From positions 62,001-126,000 of the forward strand of contig NZ_CP120653.1 of NCBI RefSeq assembly GCF_030545015.1: 64,000 nt of DNA. The letters are read 5' to 3'. Within the stretch, counting starts at the first letter, position 1, and each line of letters opens with the position of its first letter. Source of the stretch: Myroides sp. JBRI-B21084. GTDB lineage: Bacteria; Bacteroidota; Bacteroidia; Flavobacteriales; Flavobacteriaceae. The position numbers and the translations under genes were made by a program. The notes beneath the pieces were generated by a model, which saw nothing but the letters and a program-made list of their open reading frames with translations, did not search any database and had not been told where the DNA came from. Below, in pieces: positions 45,173 through 52,415 of this stretch.

Positions 45173-45895
45173 ATGAAACGTTATTTATCAATAGCAACTA
45201 TCTGTTTATCTGTTTTTTGTTCATGCACAAAAGATACAGAAAAACCAAAAGTTATTTACGAAACGCAAAAAAGTAAAACCGAAACTACGTATCAAAAAAT
45301 AGATTCAACCCAAATAAAAATTGCCGATTTACCTATAAAATTTAACGGTACTAATTATTTATTACACCCTGTAGGTAATGTTAGGGTGTATAATACTGGT
45401 TCATCGCGTTACGGCAGTTCCAAAATTAACAGTCAAGTAAGCTATAAAATTTCAAATTACGCTACGCCCGAAATCACAGGTTTTATTACCAATGTTATGT
45501 TTCAGCATAAAGATTCGTTAAGTTTGAAACCTTTGACCGAAAATAAAATGGAAATTTTATCAATTACCTTTTTAGATGAATTAGCACTTAAAACAAATAA
45601 ACAATTATTGGTGTATTCTTTGGTTGATAAGGATACAAATAAAGACGGTAAATACGATGATAACGATATTAAAACCTTATATATATCAACTATTAACGGA
45701 CAAAAGTTTACTAAACTTACAAAAGATTTACACGAATTGCTTGATTGGCAGTTAATTGATACCAAATTGTATTTTAGATCTATTGAAGATATTAATAAAA
45801 ACGGCGAATTTGATTCGAACGATACCGTTCACTATTCCTTTATTAACTTATTAAACGATACGTGGCAACCCGAAGTTTACAATCCACTGGGATAA
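45173..45895 (+). CDS. Hypothetical lipoprotein with EF-hand-like calcium loops
   Basis: A protein of 240 residues with a lipoprotein signal (MKRYLSIATICLSVFCSC, lipid Cys16 or Cys18). Two aspartate-rich loops, DKDTNKDGKYDDNDIK (about 156-171) and DINKNGEFDSNDTV (about 206-219), match the D-x-N/D-x-D/N-G calcium-binding pattern of EF-hand or dockerin loops. The family is unknown to me. It is downstream of the TonB receptor but has its own promoter-like sequence and a terminator. Confidence 0.7.
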   Translation: MKRYLSIATICLSVFCSCTKDTEKPKVIYETQKSKTETTYQKIDSTQIKIADLPIKFNGTNYLLHPVGNVRVYNTGSSRYGSSKINSQVSYKISNYATPEITGFITNVMFQHKDSLSLKPLTENKMEILSITFLDELALKTNKQLLVYSLVDKDTNKDGKYDDNDIKTLYISTINGQKFTKLTKDLHELLDWQLIDTKLYFRSIEDINKNGEFDSNDTVHYSFINLLNDTWQPEVYNPLG

Positions 45896-45914
45896 CATTT
45901 TTTATCATATTTAA

Positions 45915-45947
45915 AAAGGGACTTATAAAATGAGTCCCTTTTTTTGT
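45915..45947 (+). terminator. Rho-independent terminator after the lipoprotein gene
   Basis: A 9-bp stem aaagggact / agtcccttt followed by T-rich sequence. Confidence 0.88.
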
Positions 45948-46025
45948 TTTATAAATTGTAAATTAATTTATTAAACATATTAACTGAATAATTTAGTCGT
46001 TAAAAGTTGTTGCTTTTTTAAATCA

Positions 46026-47324
46026 TCAATCCAACTCATCAAACTTAGCTTTCATAGTAGGGTTGCCGTAGGTTAATTTTTTAATGGTTAAATCTTCGGC
46101 TTTTTGGTTAGCTAGGCGCAGGTTGTTAACGGAAGACAATAAGGCATCTTTTGTTTTTTGTAAATGAAGAATAGTTTTGTCTATTTCATCAATAGCATTT
46201 TTAAACTGTCGGCTAGCTAAATCGTAATTTCTTGCAAAACCTTCTTTAAATTGATTTATTTTTTCTTCAAAGTTGGTAATGTCTATGTTTTGATTGCGCA
46301 CTAAAGCCAATTCGGCTTTGTATTTTAACGAATTCATGGCAGCATTACGCAACAAGGTAATAATTGGAATGAAAAACTGCGGACGTACCACATACATTTT
46401 TGGATATTTGTGCGAAACATCTACAATGCCGGTGTTGTAATACTCACTATCGGCTTCTAATAAAGATACCAAAACGGCGTATTCGCATTTTTTTTCGTTA
46501 CGGTCTTTATCCAATTCTTTAAAAAAATCTTCGTTTTTCTTTTTAGTAGCTGTTTCATCGCCTTCGTTTTTCATTTCAAACATAATAGAAATGATTTCGT
46601 TACCAGCTTCATCTGTTTCTTTGTAAATAAAATCGCCTTTACTGCCAGAGCGCGCATCGTTGTCTTTTTCAAAATAAGCATTTTGAAAAGCAGTAGCACG
46701 CAATTTGTTAAATTCAATTTCGCAATGTTGTTCTAATGTTTCGCCGATCATTTTGGTTGAAAGTTTGGCTTTCATATCTTTAACACGGGCAATTTCTTCG
46801 TCTTTGTATTTAATAATAGCTTCTTTGGTTTGAATTTCTGCAGCAAATTGATGTTTTAAGGTGCTTTCTAAATTTTGTTTTTCTAGTTCTTTGGTTCTAA
46901 CTTCATTCAACAAAGCATCGCGCTCTCTTTCCATTTTTTGAACGGCCTCGGTAATGGCTAATTTTTTGCTTACTTCGGCATTATCTAACTGCGCTTTTAT
47001 TTGCGTTAAAGCATTCATTTTATCGGCCTTCAATTGTGCTACTTCAGCTTCTTTTTGTGCTAATTTCTGAGTTAATTCCGCAGCAGCTTCTGATTTTAAT
47101 ATAGACAATTCAATGTCTTTTTGTGCCAGTTGTTGTTGTAGCGCCTCTTTAATTTTTGCTTCAGCAATTTGTATAGCACTAAGTTTCTCTTTTTCGGCTA
47201 ACTGTAAGCGATTATGCAATTCTTCTTCAAATTGATGGTCGCGTACTTGTTTTAAAATATCGGCATATCCAGCTTCATCAACTTTAAATGCTTTATGACA
47301 GTGAGGACAAATTATTTCGTTCAT
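46026..47324 (-). CDS. DUF2130 domain-containing protein
   Basis: A protein of 432 residues: a small N-terminal zinc-ribbon-like motif (CPHCHKAF, about 5-12), a long Gln/Glu/Ala-rich coiled coil (about 30-190), and the C-terminal DUF2130 domain (about 190-400; [58 protein letters not shown]). The DUF2130 domain resembles a restriction-endonuclease-like fold with E/K residues ([15 protein letters not shown]), but activity has not been shown for the family as far as I know. It is monocistronic and lies next to the DUF559/repeat unit. Confidence 0.85.
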   Translation of the reverse strand: MNEIICPHCHKAFKVDEAGYADILKQVRDHQFEEELHNRLQLAEKEKLSAIQIAEAKIKEALQQQLAQKDIELSILKSEAAAELTQKLAQKEAEVAQLKADKMNALTQIKAQLDNAEVSKKLAITEAVQKMERERDALLNEVRTKELEKQNLESTLKHQFAAEIQTKEAIIKYKDEEIARVKDMKAKLSTKMIGETLEQHCEIEFNKLRATAFQNAYFEKDNDARSGSKGDFIYKETDEAGNEIISIMFEMKNEGDETATKKKNEDFFKELDKDRNEKKCEYAVLVSLLEADSEYYNTGIVDVSHKYPKMYVVRPQFFIPIITLLRNAAMNSLKYKAELALVRNQNIDITNFEEKINQFKEGFARNYDLASRQFKNAIDEIDKTILHLQKTKDALLSSVNNLRLANQKAEDLTIKKLTYGNPTMKAKFDELD

Positions 47325-47397
47325 TTTTTAATTTTTTTATTGATAAAATTTAATTGTTTTACACTTCGGCTTTAAGTTACCCTTCCCAAGAGATCTC

Positions 47398-47518
47398 CAC
47401 CCCGGTTTTCACTTTCGTGGTATTTTCCACCACGGTCTTCGACCACCCCTCCGAAGGAGGGGAAGTATCACATTCATTCCCCTCTTTTTAAGAGGGGTGC
47501 CCGCAGGGTGGGGTGTTC
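47398..47518 (+). repeat. 121-bp flanking repeat, copy A (3' side of the DUF559 gene)
   Basis: Begins caccccggttttcactttcg and ends gcagggtggggtgttc. It contains one palindromic unit in reverse orientation (gaccacccctccgaaggagggga, 47441-47463) and one in forward orientation (attcccctc...gggtggggtgttc, 47475-47518), i.e. a REPIN-like inverted pair. It is almost identical to copy B at 48009-48130, in direct orientation. It is strongly GC-rich compared with the surrounding DNA. Confidence 0.9.
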
Positions 47519-47536
47519 CTTTGTAAATTAAGCTAT

Positions 47537-47959
47537 TCACCCTTCGCCAAATGTGTTTACAATAAAAGTTTCTAGTTCAAGCATCACATTATCTAAATCG
47601 TGTTTTATTCTAAAATCGGAAATTCTGTAAACAGCTAATCCTAAATTAGTTAAAAAATCTTCACGCATAGCGTCATACTCTTCTTTTCCATTATGGCTAT
47701 TTCCGTCAATTTCAATAATCAAACCTAATGATTTTACATAGAAATCAACAATAAAACTACCAATAATTCGCTGTCTATCAAAATCAATGTTCCAAAAAGT
47801 ACCGGCACGTACTTGTTTCCAAAAAATAACTTCAGATAAAACGCCTGCTTTTCTTAAAGCTCTTGCTCGATTTCTAAATGCCTGATTAGTAGGTAAAACC
47901 GGAATGGATTTTCGAAATATGGGTTTGCTGTTAATGTAAGTTACAATTTCGTTTTTCAT
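47537..47959 (-). CDS. DUF559 domain-containing endonuclease-like protein
   Basis: A protein of 140 residues of the DUF559 (Vsr-like, PD-(D/E)xK) family: Glu43 in SEVIFWKQVR, then FDRQRIIGSFIVDFYV with Asp72 and LIIEIDGNSH with Glu83 and Asp85, the expected catalytic residues, all present. Vsr itself nicks DNA at T:G mismatches; DUF559 proteins have no firmly known role. The gene sits between two direct copies of a 121/122-bp palindromic repeat and its stop is about 18 bases from copy A. This suggests that the nuclease and repeats form one mobile or maintained unit, as RAYT transposases do with REPs (inference). Confidence 0.88.
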   Translation of the reverse strand: MKNEIVTYINSKPIFRKSIPVLPTNQAFRNRARALRKAGVLSEVIFWKQVRAGTFWNIDFDRQRIIGSFIVDFYVKSLGLIIEIDGNSHNGKEEYDAMREDFLTNLGLAVYRISDFRIKHDLDNVMLELETFIVNTFGEG

Positions 47960-48008
47960 TGTCTTTTTCTGTGTTTCACTTTTTATTGTTACATGGAGGT
48001 GAATTTTG

Positions 48009-48130
48009 CACCCCGGCTTTCACTTTCGTGGTATTTTCCACCCCGGTCTTCACCACCCCCCTCCGAAAAAGGGGGAGTATCACGTTCATTCCCCTCTTTT
48101 TAAGAGGTGTGCCCGCAGGGTGGGGTGTTC
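48009..48130 (+). repeat. 122-bp flanking repeat, copy B (5' side of the DUF559 gene)
   Basis: Same structure and orientation as 47398-47518, with about ten differences, several of them compensated in the hairpins (for example cccctccgaaaaaggggg replacing the copy-A stem). It begins 50 bases upstream of the DUF559 start codon. Confidence 0.9.
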
Positions 48131-48132
48131 AC

Positions 48133-48171
48133 TTCTCTTTTTAAGAGGGGTGCCCGTAGGGTGGGGTGTTC
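48133..48171 (+). repeat. Third, partial palindromic unit
   Basis: A single forward unit (ttctctttttaagaggggt through gggtggggtgttc) follows copy B directly. A further decayed start (aatcctctttttaaaccctc, 48171-48190) follows. Units therefore accumulate in tandem on this side. Confidence 0.85.
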
Positions 48172-48397
48172 AATCCTCTTTTTAAACCCTCTTTGTAAGA
48201 AAGGTTTTTATCTGTATTTCGCAATCATTTTATAAAGATTAAGCTATCAGCATTGTATTTTAATAATACATAAACTAAAATAAGATTTTTTTTAATAGAA
48301 ATTATAAGTAAGTAGGGATGTTTGTACGAATGATTTTATAACTTTTAATAAAAGATACTTGGGGGATACTTGGGGGATACTTGGGCCAAATAGGCAT

Positions 48398-48436
48398 AAA
48401 AAAACCTAACAAATTGCGTGCAATTGTTAGGTTTTG
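48398..48436. terminator. Bidirectional hairpin next to the attachment-like site
   Basis: cctaaca-a-attgc / gcaat-tgttagg forms a 12-bp stem with one bulge, flanked by A7 on the left and T4 on the right. Confidence 0.8.
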
Positions 48437-48441
48437 ACTCC

Positions 48442-48459
48442 TGCGGAGAAAGAGGGATT
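48442..48459 (-). other. tRNA-Ser 3'-end fragment, putative attachment site (attL)
   Basis: On the minus strand this reads AATCCCTCTTTCTCCGCA: a T-stem 3' strand (CCCTC), a 7-base acceptor 3' strand (TTTCTCC), G73 and the CA end of a tRNA, most like tRNA-Ser. The rest of the tRNA is absent. Tyrosine recombinases of Bacteroidota integrative elements often use the 3' end of tRNA genes and leave such a fragment at one junction. The matching copy is not in the window. Confidence 0.55.
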
Positions 48460-48620
48460 TGTCATCCATTTCTAACCGATTGATATTGTTGATTTTAATA
48501 TCTTTTAAATTCCTAGGGTCTCGCTTTTGCATCGATAAATAATGTGCAAATTTTTCGAAATCTTATTGAGACAAATGTATGAATATTAGAGGATTAATCA
48601 AAGTAAAAAGGTATAATTAT

Positions 48621-48644
48621 TGTTCATTTATTGAACTGGTTAAG
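48621..48644. promoter_or_regulatory. Palindromic site 1 flanking the small HTH-like gene
   Basis: GTTCA-tttat-TGAAC followed by tggtta. It shares TTGAACTGGTT and GTTCATTTAT with site 2 (48988-49020) on the other side of the 67-residue gene. Confidence 0.4.
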
Positions 48645-48698
48645 AGTGTAAAAAGAGGTTAAAATGAAGTTTAATAATTACAACTTTCTTTGTCAATC

Positions 48699-48902
48699 TT
48701 ATCCAATTATTAAAGGTTCTACTTGTTCAATTTTTAAGCTTGTGTAACTACAGAACTCTTCAATCGATACAAACTCATTTTCAAGCTTTTTAAGGTCAGT
48801 TCTTATCTTTTGCAATAATCTTGCACTCTGTCTATAACTCTTCCCTGTAATGCGTTGTATGTCCTTTGGATAGATACATATTCTCTTTTTTTCGATTTTC
48901 AT
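48699..48902 (-). CDS. Small basic helical protein of mobile elements
   Basis: A protein of 67 residues, MKIEKKRICIYPKDIQRIT and then GKSYRQSARLLQKIRTDLKK, EFVSIEEFCSYTSLKIEQVE. The two helical segments around DIQRITGKSYRQSARLL and VSIEEFCSYT resemble a degenerate helix-turn-helix. I recognise the sequence type as recurrent in flavobacterial integrative elements, without known function. Palindromic sites on both sides suggest autoregulation (inference). Confidence 0.6.
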   Translation of the reverse strand: MKIEKKRICIYPKDIQRITGKSYRQSARLLQKIRTDLKKLENEFVSIEEFCSYTSLKIEQVEPLIIG

Positions 48903-48987
48903 ACTTTATCTATGCCTTTGACTAGGCTTTGAGTTACTTAATTCATACTGATTATCAGAATTAATTTTAGTAAAAATAATTATTATT

Positions 48988-49020
48988 TGAACTGGTTCAG
49001 AAACGATAAATGAACTTGTT
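48988..49020. promoter_or_regulatory. Palindromic site 2 in the divergent promoter region
   Basis: TGAAC-tg-GTTCA (48989-49000) followed by ataaatgaacttg. It lies upstream of both the 67-residue gene (-) and the cassette starting at 49188 (+), and shares two blocks with site 1. Confidence 0.4.
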
Positions 49021-49187
49021 TAGATGTCATATATGTCGAATTTGGACAAATGTGTAATGTGATGACACACTACTTTGAGACTTTCATTTATTGTTTAAAT
49101 TTTGTTCCTAAATCAATCTGAAAATGTTGCAACGTGATGGAGATTGAAGGAGTTTTTAACTGATTTATTAATAAAATTTTTGAAGTT

Positions 49188-49946
49188 ATGGCTAGACAGA
49201 AAGGCATAATTAAATTGAAAGGTACTATCGGGGATATTACCTTTTACAAAACACAAGACGGTCATTTAGCACGTGAGAAAGGTGGAATTGATGCTAGCAG
49301 AATTGCGAGTGATCCTGCGTTTCAAAGAACGCGTGAAAATGGTTCTGAGTTTGGTAGAGCTGGAAAAGCCGGTAAGGTTTTAAGAACGGCTTTACGACCA
49401 TTGCTTTTGAATTCTGCCGATGGTAGAATGGTGAGTCGTTTGACTCAAAACATGGTAAAAGTTATTCAAGCTGATGCTGTGAGTGAAAGAGGATTACGTA
49501 ATGTAATTGATGGTGAAATTGAATTGGTACTTGGATTCGAATTTAATATTCGTGGAAAATTAGGTACTTCTTTATTTGCTCCGTTTACCTCTGCAATTGA
49601 TAGAGTTGCAGGAACGTTAAGTGTTTCTATTCCATCGTTTGTACCTGCGAATATGATTGCTGCTCCAAGTGGAACAACTCATTTTAAAGTGATTTCTGGA
49701 GGAGCTGAAATCGATTTTACAAACGAAACTTATGTAGTAGAAACTACAGAAACGGCAATTTTGCCTTGGGATGGAACAGCTACAGCTGTAATCAACTTGA
49801 GTAATGCCGTTACGGCTAACTCTACTCATCCTTTAGTTTTGGCTTTAGGTATTGAGTTTTACCAAGAGATTAATGGACAAATGTACCCTTTGAAAAATGG
49901 TGCTTTTAACCCGTTATCGATTGTTAAAGTTGATGGTGGCGTGTAA
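49188..49946 (+). CDS. Conserved flavobacterial protein of unknown function (252 residues)
   Basis: A protein of 252 residues beginning MARQKGIIKLKGTIGDITFYK. The basic N-terminal half (about 1-110: DGHLAREKGGIDASRIASD, FQRTRENGSEFGRAGKAGK) recurs in many flavobacterial genomes; the C-terminal half is beta-rich. There is no signal peptide. I recognise the family as common on mobile DNA but know no function. Its stop overlaps the DUF5675 start by one base (TAATG), so the pair is coupled. A virion- or particle-like structural role is possible but unsupported. Confidence 0.75.
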   Translation: MARQKGIIKLKGTIGDITFYKTQDGHLAREKGGIDASRIASDPAFQRTRENGSEFGRAGKAGKVLRTALRPLLLNSADGRMVSRLTQNMVKVIQADAVSERGLRNVIDGEIELVLGFEFNIRGKLGTSLFAPFTSAIDRVAGTLSVSIPSFVPANMIAAPSGTTHFKVISGGAEIDFTNETYVVETTETAILPWDGTATAVINLSNAVTANSTHPLVLALGIEFYQEINGQMYPLKNGAFNPLSIVKVDGGV

Positions 49947-50341
49947 TGGTTATTTGGTTAACTAGAACTTATTTCCCTGAAGGAACAAATGGAAAACTCG
50001 AATGTGAAGGAAAATTGATATGTAATACTATAGAATTGCCTTGGAAGATGAACGAAACAAGGGTTTCCTGCATTCCGGAAGGGAAATATTTTATTAAAAA
50101 GCGATATAGCTCAAAATACAAATGGCATTTGGAATTAGTGGATGTACCAAATAGAAAATACATTCTTTTTCATCCTGCTAATAATGCACTTAAGGAATTA
50201 CAAGGCTGTATTGCTCCAGTTACTAAACTTTCTGGTCCTGGATTAGGTTTGTTATCCAGAAAAGCTTTTGAAAAGCTTAAAAATATTGTTTACAAAGCTT
50301 TAGAGAATCAGGAAAGTGTTACGTTAATTGTTAAATCTTAA
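49946..50341 (+). CDS. DUF5675 family protein
   Basis: A protein of 131 residues: WLTRTYFPEGTNGKLECEG, TIELPWKMNETRVSCIPEG, ILFHPANNALKELQGCIAP, with the conserved IPEG-Y and H-x-N-x(5)-L-x-GC pattern of DUF5675. This small family is frequent in phages and mobile elements of Bacteroidota and has no assigned activity; the HPANN...GC pattern recalls a peptidase-like active site (speculative). It is the second gene of a four-gene cassette. Confidence 0.85.
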   Translation: MVIWLTRTYFPEGTNGKLECEGKLICNTIELPWKMNETRVSCIPEGKYFIKKRYSSKYKWHLELVDVPNRKYILFHPANNALKELQGCIAPVTKLSGPGLGLLSRKAFEKLKNIVYKALENQESVTLIVKS

Positions 50342-50350
50342 ATTTTAATT

Positions 50351-50566
50351 ATGAAAAATATCATTAATAGAGTTTCGGCTCCCACACCTAAGTTTTTTAA
50401 AGTGCTTCGTACAATTGGTTTGGCATTAGCGGCAGTTGGTGGAACTATTTTAGCAGCTCCAGTAGCTTTACCAGTTGTTGTTACAACAATTGGAGGTTAT
50501 GTAGCGGTTGCTGGAAGTGTTTTGACAGCTGCAAGTCAGTTGACCATTACAAATGACAGCGAATAA
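50351..50566 (+). CDS. Small membrane protein, holin-like
   Basis: A protein of 71 residues with a basic N-terminus (MKNIINRVSAPTPKFFKVLR) and one long or two short hydrophobic helices (about 22-62, Ala/Val/Gly-rich). Size and topology resemble phage holins, but there is no diagnostic motif. It starts 9 bases after the DUF5675 gene and its end overlaps the next small gene by 14 bases. Confidence 0.6.
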   Translation: MKNIINRVSAPTPKFFKVLRTIGLALAAVGGTILAAPVALPVVVTTIGGYVAVAGSVLTAASQLTITNDSE

Positions 50567-50729
50567 TCACACGCTAATAGGTACTGCAGGAGGCACATTT
50601 TTAAGTATTGCACCGAATATTCAATCTGAAGATATTGCAAAAACGGTTATCTTAGCCACCGTTGGAGCTATAGTCAGTTTTACTATTTCGTTAGTACTTA
50701 AAAGGCTGAATAAGAAGCACAAAAAATAA
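50553..50729 (+). CDS. Small membrane protein, second of the pair
   Basis: A 58-residue frame beginning MTANNHTLIGTAGGTFLSIA, with one strong transmembrane helix (about 29-49, AKTVILATVGAIVSFTISL) and a very basic C-terminus (KRLNKKHKK). Its ATG lies within the end of the preceding gene (14-base overlap), typical of coupled phage-type genes. Together the two small proteins look like a holin or holin/regulator pair (inference). A terminator follows. Confidence 0.6.
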   Translation: MTANNHTLIGTAGGTFLSIAPNIQSEDIAKTVILATVGAIVSFTISLVLKRLNKKHKK

Positions 50730-50771
50730 GTTTATCCCTAGTTGTGGTGACCTTTGGGGTAAACAAAGCGA

Positions 50772-50800
50772 AAGCCTAGTCGTAAGACCAGGCTTTTTTT
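50772..50800. terminator. Terminator after the four-gene cassette
   Basis: Stem aagcctagtc / gaccaggctt (one G-T pair) with loop gtaa and eight T. The converging gene ends at 50799, so the hairpin serves both. Confidence 0.85.
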
Positions 50801-51221
50801 ATTTGTTGCGATACCTCATCAAAATGGCATTTCGAAGCTCGTTGATTAAGTGAATGTTTTTTGCATAATGTGATTCCTGTTGTTGCAAGAGCTGTAGCGC
50901 TTTTACATTTTTTTGATGTTGCTCGTGTTCTTGTAGAAAACGATTAACTTTTGGGAAAAATTCCTTTTGAAACTCATAAAGTGCCAAAAATGGAATTACA
51001 GAACCTCGCAAATAAGGTATCCAAAATTTTGATTTCCATAAACTAGAAGCAATCCAAAACACGTCTTCTTTGTCTTCTTCTTTTTGGAAGATCAAGACAA
51101 AGGAATTCGCAAAAGGTTCATTTTGTGGTTTTCCGCTGTTTAGACCTTTGTTTAACACAAAGAAATGCGGTTTTGAATACGATTTACCGACTACGTGGCT
51201 TTTAACAATGAAATTGGTCAT
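50799..51221 (-). CDS. DUF6943-like protein
   Basis: The open frame reaches 51353, but its first 44 residues are Phe/Lys/Ser-rich low-complexity sequence; the ATG at 51221 (MTNFIVKSHVVGKSYSKPHF) starts a normal 140-residue protein. It has GKSYSKPHFFVLNKGLNSGK, NEPFANSFVLIFQ and LRGSVIPFLALYE, the pattern of a Bacteroidota mobile-element family annotated DUF6943, function unknown. The C-terminal helix (about 95-140) is Gln/His-rich. Confidence 0.65.
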   Translation of the reverse strand: MTNFIVKSHVVGKSYSKPHFFVLNKGLNSGKPQNEPFANSFVLIFQKEEDKEDVFWIASSLWKSKFWIPYLRGSVIPFLALYEFQKEFFPKVNRFLQEHEQHQKNVKALQLLQQQESHYAKNIHLINELRNAILMRYRNK

Positions 51222-51367
51222 AAGTAAAGAATTAAAGGTTAATTCTTCTTTTCTCTCCACTTCTTGGTTACTTCCAGAAGATGATTTGGTTCGGACAGCC
51301 CTCACACAAAATTTCTTTTCAAAAGAAAAAAGGAAAAAAAAGAAAGCCATCATTTCATGTGGAAGGT

Positions 51368-51511
51368 TTCAAAAAAGCAAGTTTTTCAGATGAAATACTA
51401 CCCCATATAAGTGAGTAGTAATCAGTCGCAGTGTTCAGATAAATAATGTTTATGAGACTTTTGGGGTGGAGATTTTATCTGAAACCGAAGGCTTGAACTT
51501 GCTTTTTTGAA
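51368..51511. repeat. Nested inverted repeat with 16-bp perfect outer arms
   Basis: Outer arms ttcaaaaaagcaagtt (51368-51383) and aacttgcttttttgaa (51496-51511) are perfectly complementary. Immediately inside, ttcagatgaaa pairs with ttttatctgaa (10 of 11), with an 11-base insertion on the right arm, and cagataaa (51436-51443) can alternatively pair with tttatctg (51474-51481). Confidence 0.75.
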
Positions 51512-51780
51512 TACATGGAACAAACCTTTGCCTTCTTTTTTTTACTTTTTTTGTTTTGAAATACTGATTTTCAATTTAAAAGCAATAGCATTTTGTTTGT
51601 TGTTATGAAAACTAAACGTGATTTGAAAACGAGTCGTGGAAAGGGTGTGCAATTTTTAATTGTACATCCTTTCTTTTTTGATTTTTAGGGTGGCTAATTG
51701 TTGAGTGGAAATTAATACGTGAATATTAAAAAGATTATGTTTTGTGGAAATGCAAAGCCACTCTAAAAAACAATGCAAAT

Positions 51781-51961
51781 ACTTACCGCTTCTGGGTGGG
51801 AGCTTTGGAGTGCGGATATTTTACATAATAACCCTTATAACTGCCGCTGCCGGAGCGTTGGGATTTTCAAGGAAGGAATTATAAGGTTTATTATGTAACA
51901 TAGCTTGGGAGTGGTTTAGCCGTTGGAAGACAGCTTTTGTTTTTTAGCGTTGGCAGTAAGT
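51781..51961. repeat. Nested inverted repeat with 20-bp arms and a GC-rich inner hairpin
   Basis: Arms at 51821-51840 and 51879-51898 pair over 20 bp with one mismatch (ttacataataacccttataa). The 38-base spacer contains the mini-hairpin cgct-gccgg-agcg (51845-51857). An outer pair acttac / gtaagt encloses the whole (51781-51786 and 51956-51961). No protein is encoded across it. Confidence 0.8.
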
Positions 51962-52171
51962 GGATAAAAAAAGGGTTACAGTGTGCGATGGGTTTGGGAA
52001 AACTGGAATCCTTTTTTTATTGGCTTACATAGGGAAAAACAAATGCTGTGCGCGTGGGAAATACCACTAGTGCGGTGGGGAGCGTTGGACTGGGTGGGAT
52101 GAAAAGACCTCAGCGTTAGCGTACCTATTTCTTTTATATGAAATTAACGAAATGAAGCAAACAAAGAATTG

Positions 52172-52345
52172 ATGCTAGGAATACTTGGACTAGGAGCGAT
52201 TTTTGTGCAGGTGAATGAGGTAATTGAGTTACTTAAAGTGCTTTTTATGGCATATTTTTTGTTGTTTAGTCTAATGAAAATACTATTTGTAGTTTGCTAT
52301 AGATACATTTTTTATATAAAACTTGTTTTTTGTTATAAGAGTTGA
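52172..52345 (+). CDS. Possible 57-residue membrane peptide
   Basis: A short frame MLGILGLGAIFVQVNEVIEL continuing into LLKVLFMAYFLLFSLMKIL and ending CYKS, mostly hydrophobic with at least one membrane helix. Its ATG overlaps the TGA of a preceding mini-frame. No clear ribosome binding site or family. It may be chance in AT-rich DNA. Confidence 0.25.
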   Translation: MLGILGLGAIFVQVNEVIELLKVLFMAYFLLFSLMKILFVVCYRYIFYIKLVFCYKS

Positions 52346-52415
52346 TATATTTGCAGAGTCATTTCCCTAGGGAAAAGGACCTGGTCGGCCACAACACCTT
52401 AGTTGTGGCATTTTT
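52322..52415 (+). ncRNA. Candidate small RNA with its own promoter and terminator
   Basis: A near-consensus flavobacterial promoter (TTG at 52323-52325, TATATTTG at 52346-52353, 20-base spacer) is followed about 35 bases later by a strong terminator: gccacaac / gttgtggc, 6-base loop, then T5ATTTT (52388-52415). The predicted transcript of about 55-60 nt also contains ccctaggg and gacc-t-ggtc palindromes and no open frame. It could be an sRNA or a stand-alone attenuated leader. Its target is unknown. Confidence 0.55.

Larger units (their letters stand above)
48191..48698. other. Gene-poor left border of the integrative remnant
   Basis: This 500-base stretch holds an 11-bp tandem repeat (atacttggggg, 2.8 copies, 48355-48385), a bidirectional terminator (48398-48436), a tRNA-Ser-3'-like fragment (48442-48459) and a palindrome (48621-48644). 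A short open frame at 48302-48532 runs through these and looks spurious. Confidence 0.6.
51222..52171. other. Gene-free structured region of the integrative remnant
   Basis: About 950 bases without a convincing gene. It holds two sets of nested inverted repeats (51368-51511 and 51781-51961), a small hairpin with G-U pairs at about 51640-51672 (gggtgtgcaat / attgtacatcc), and G-rich segments. No relaxase or replication gene adjoins it directly. Confidence 0.6.

Noticed and set aside
48355..48385. Direct repeats as a CRISPR array
   Set aside because: The unit is only 11 bp in immediate tandem, without spacers, and no cas genes are in the window.
48302..48532. A 76-codon minus-strand frame beginning MQKRDPRNLKDIK
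   Set aside because: It runs through a tandem repeat, a terminator hairpin and the tRNA-3'-like fragment; the composition reflects those elements, not a protein.
51070..51393. A 107-codon plus-strand frame opposite the DUF6943-like gene
   Set aside because: It is antisense to a recognisable protein and rich in Phe/Lys/Ser from low-complexity DNA; the opposite strand is coding.
51601..51690. A short frame starting MKTKRDLKTSRGKG
   Set aside because: It has 27 codons, reads into a hairpin, and has no supporting context.
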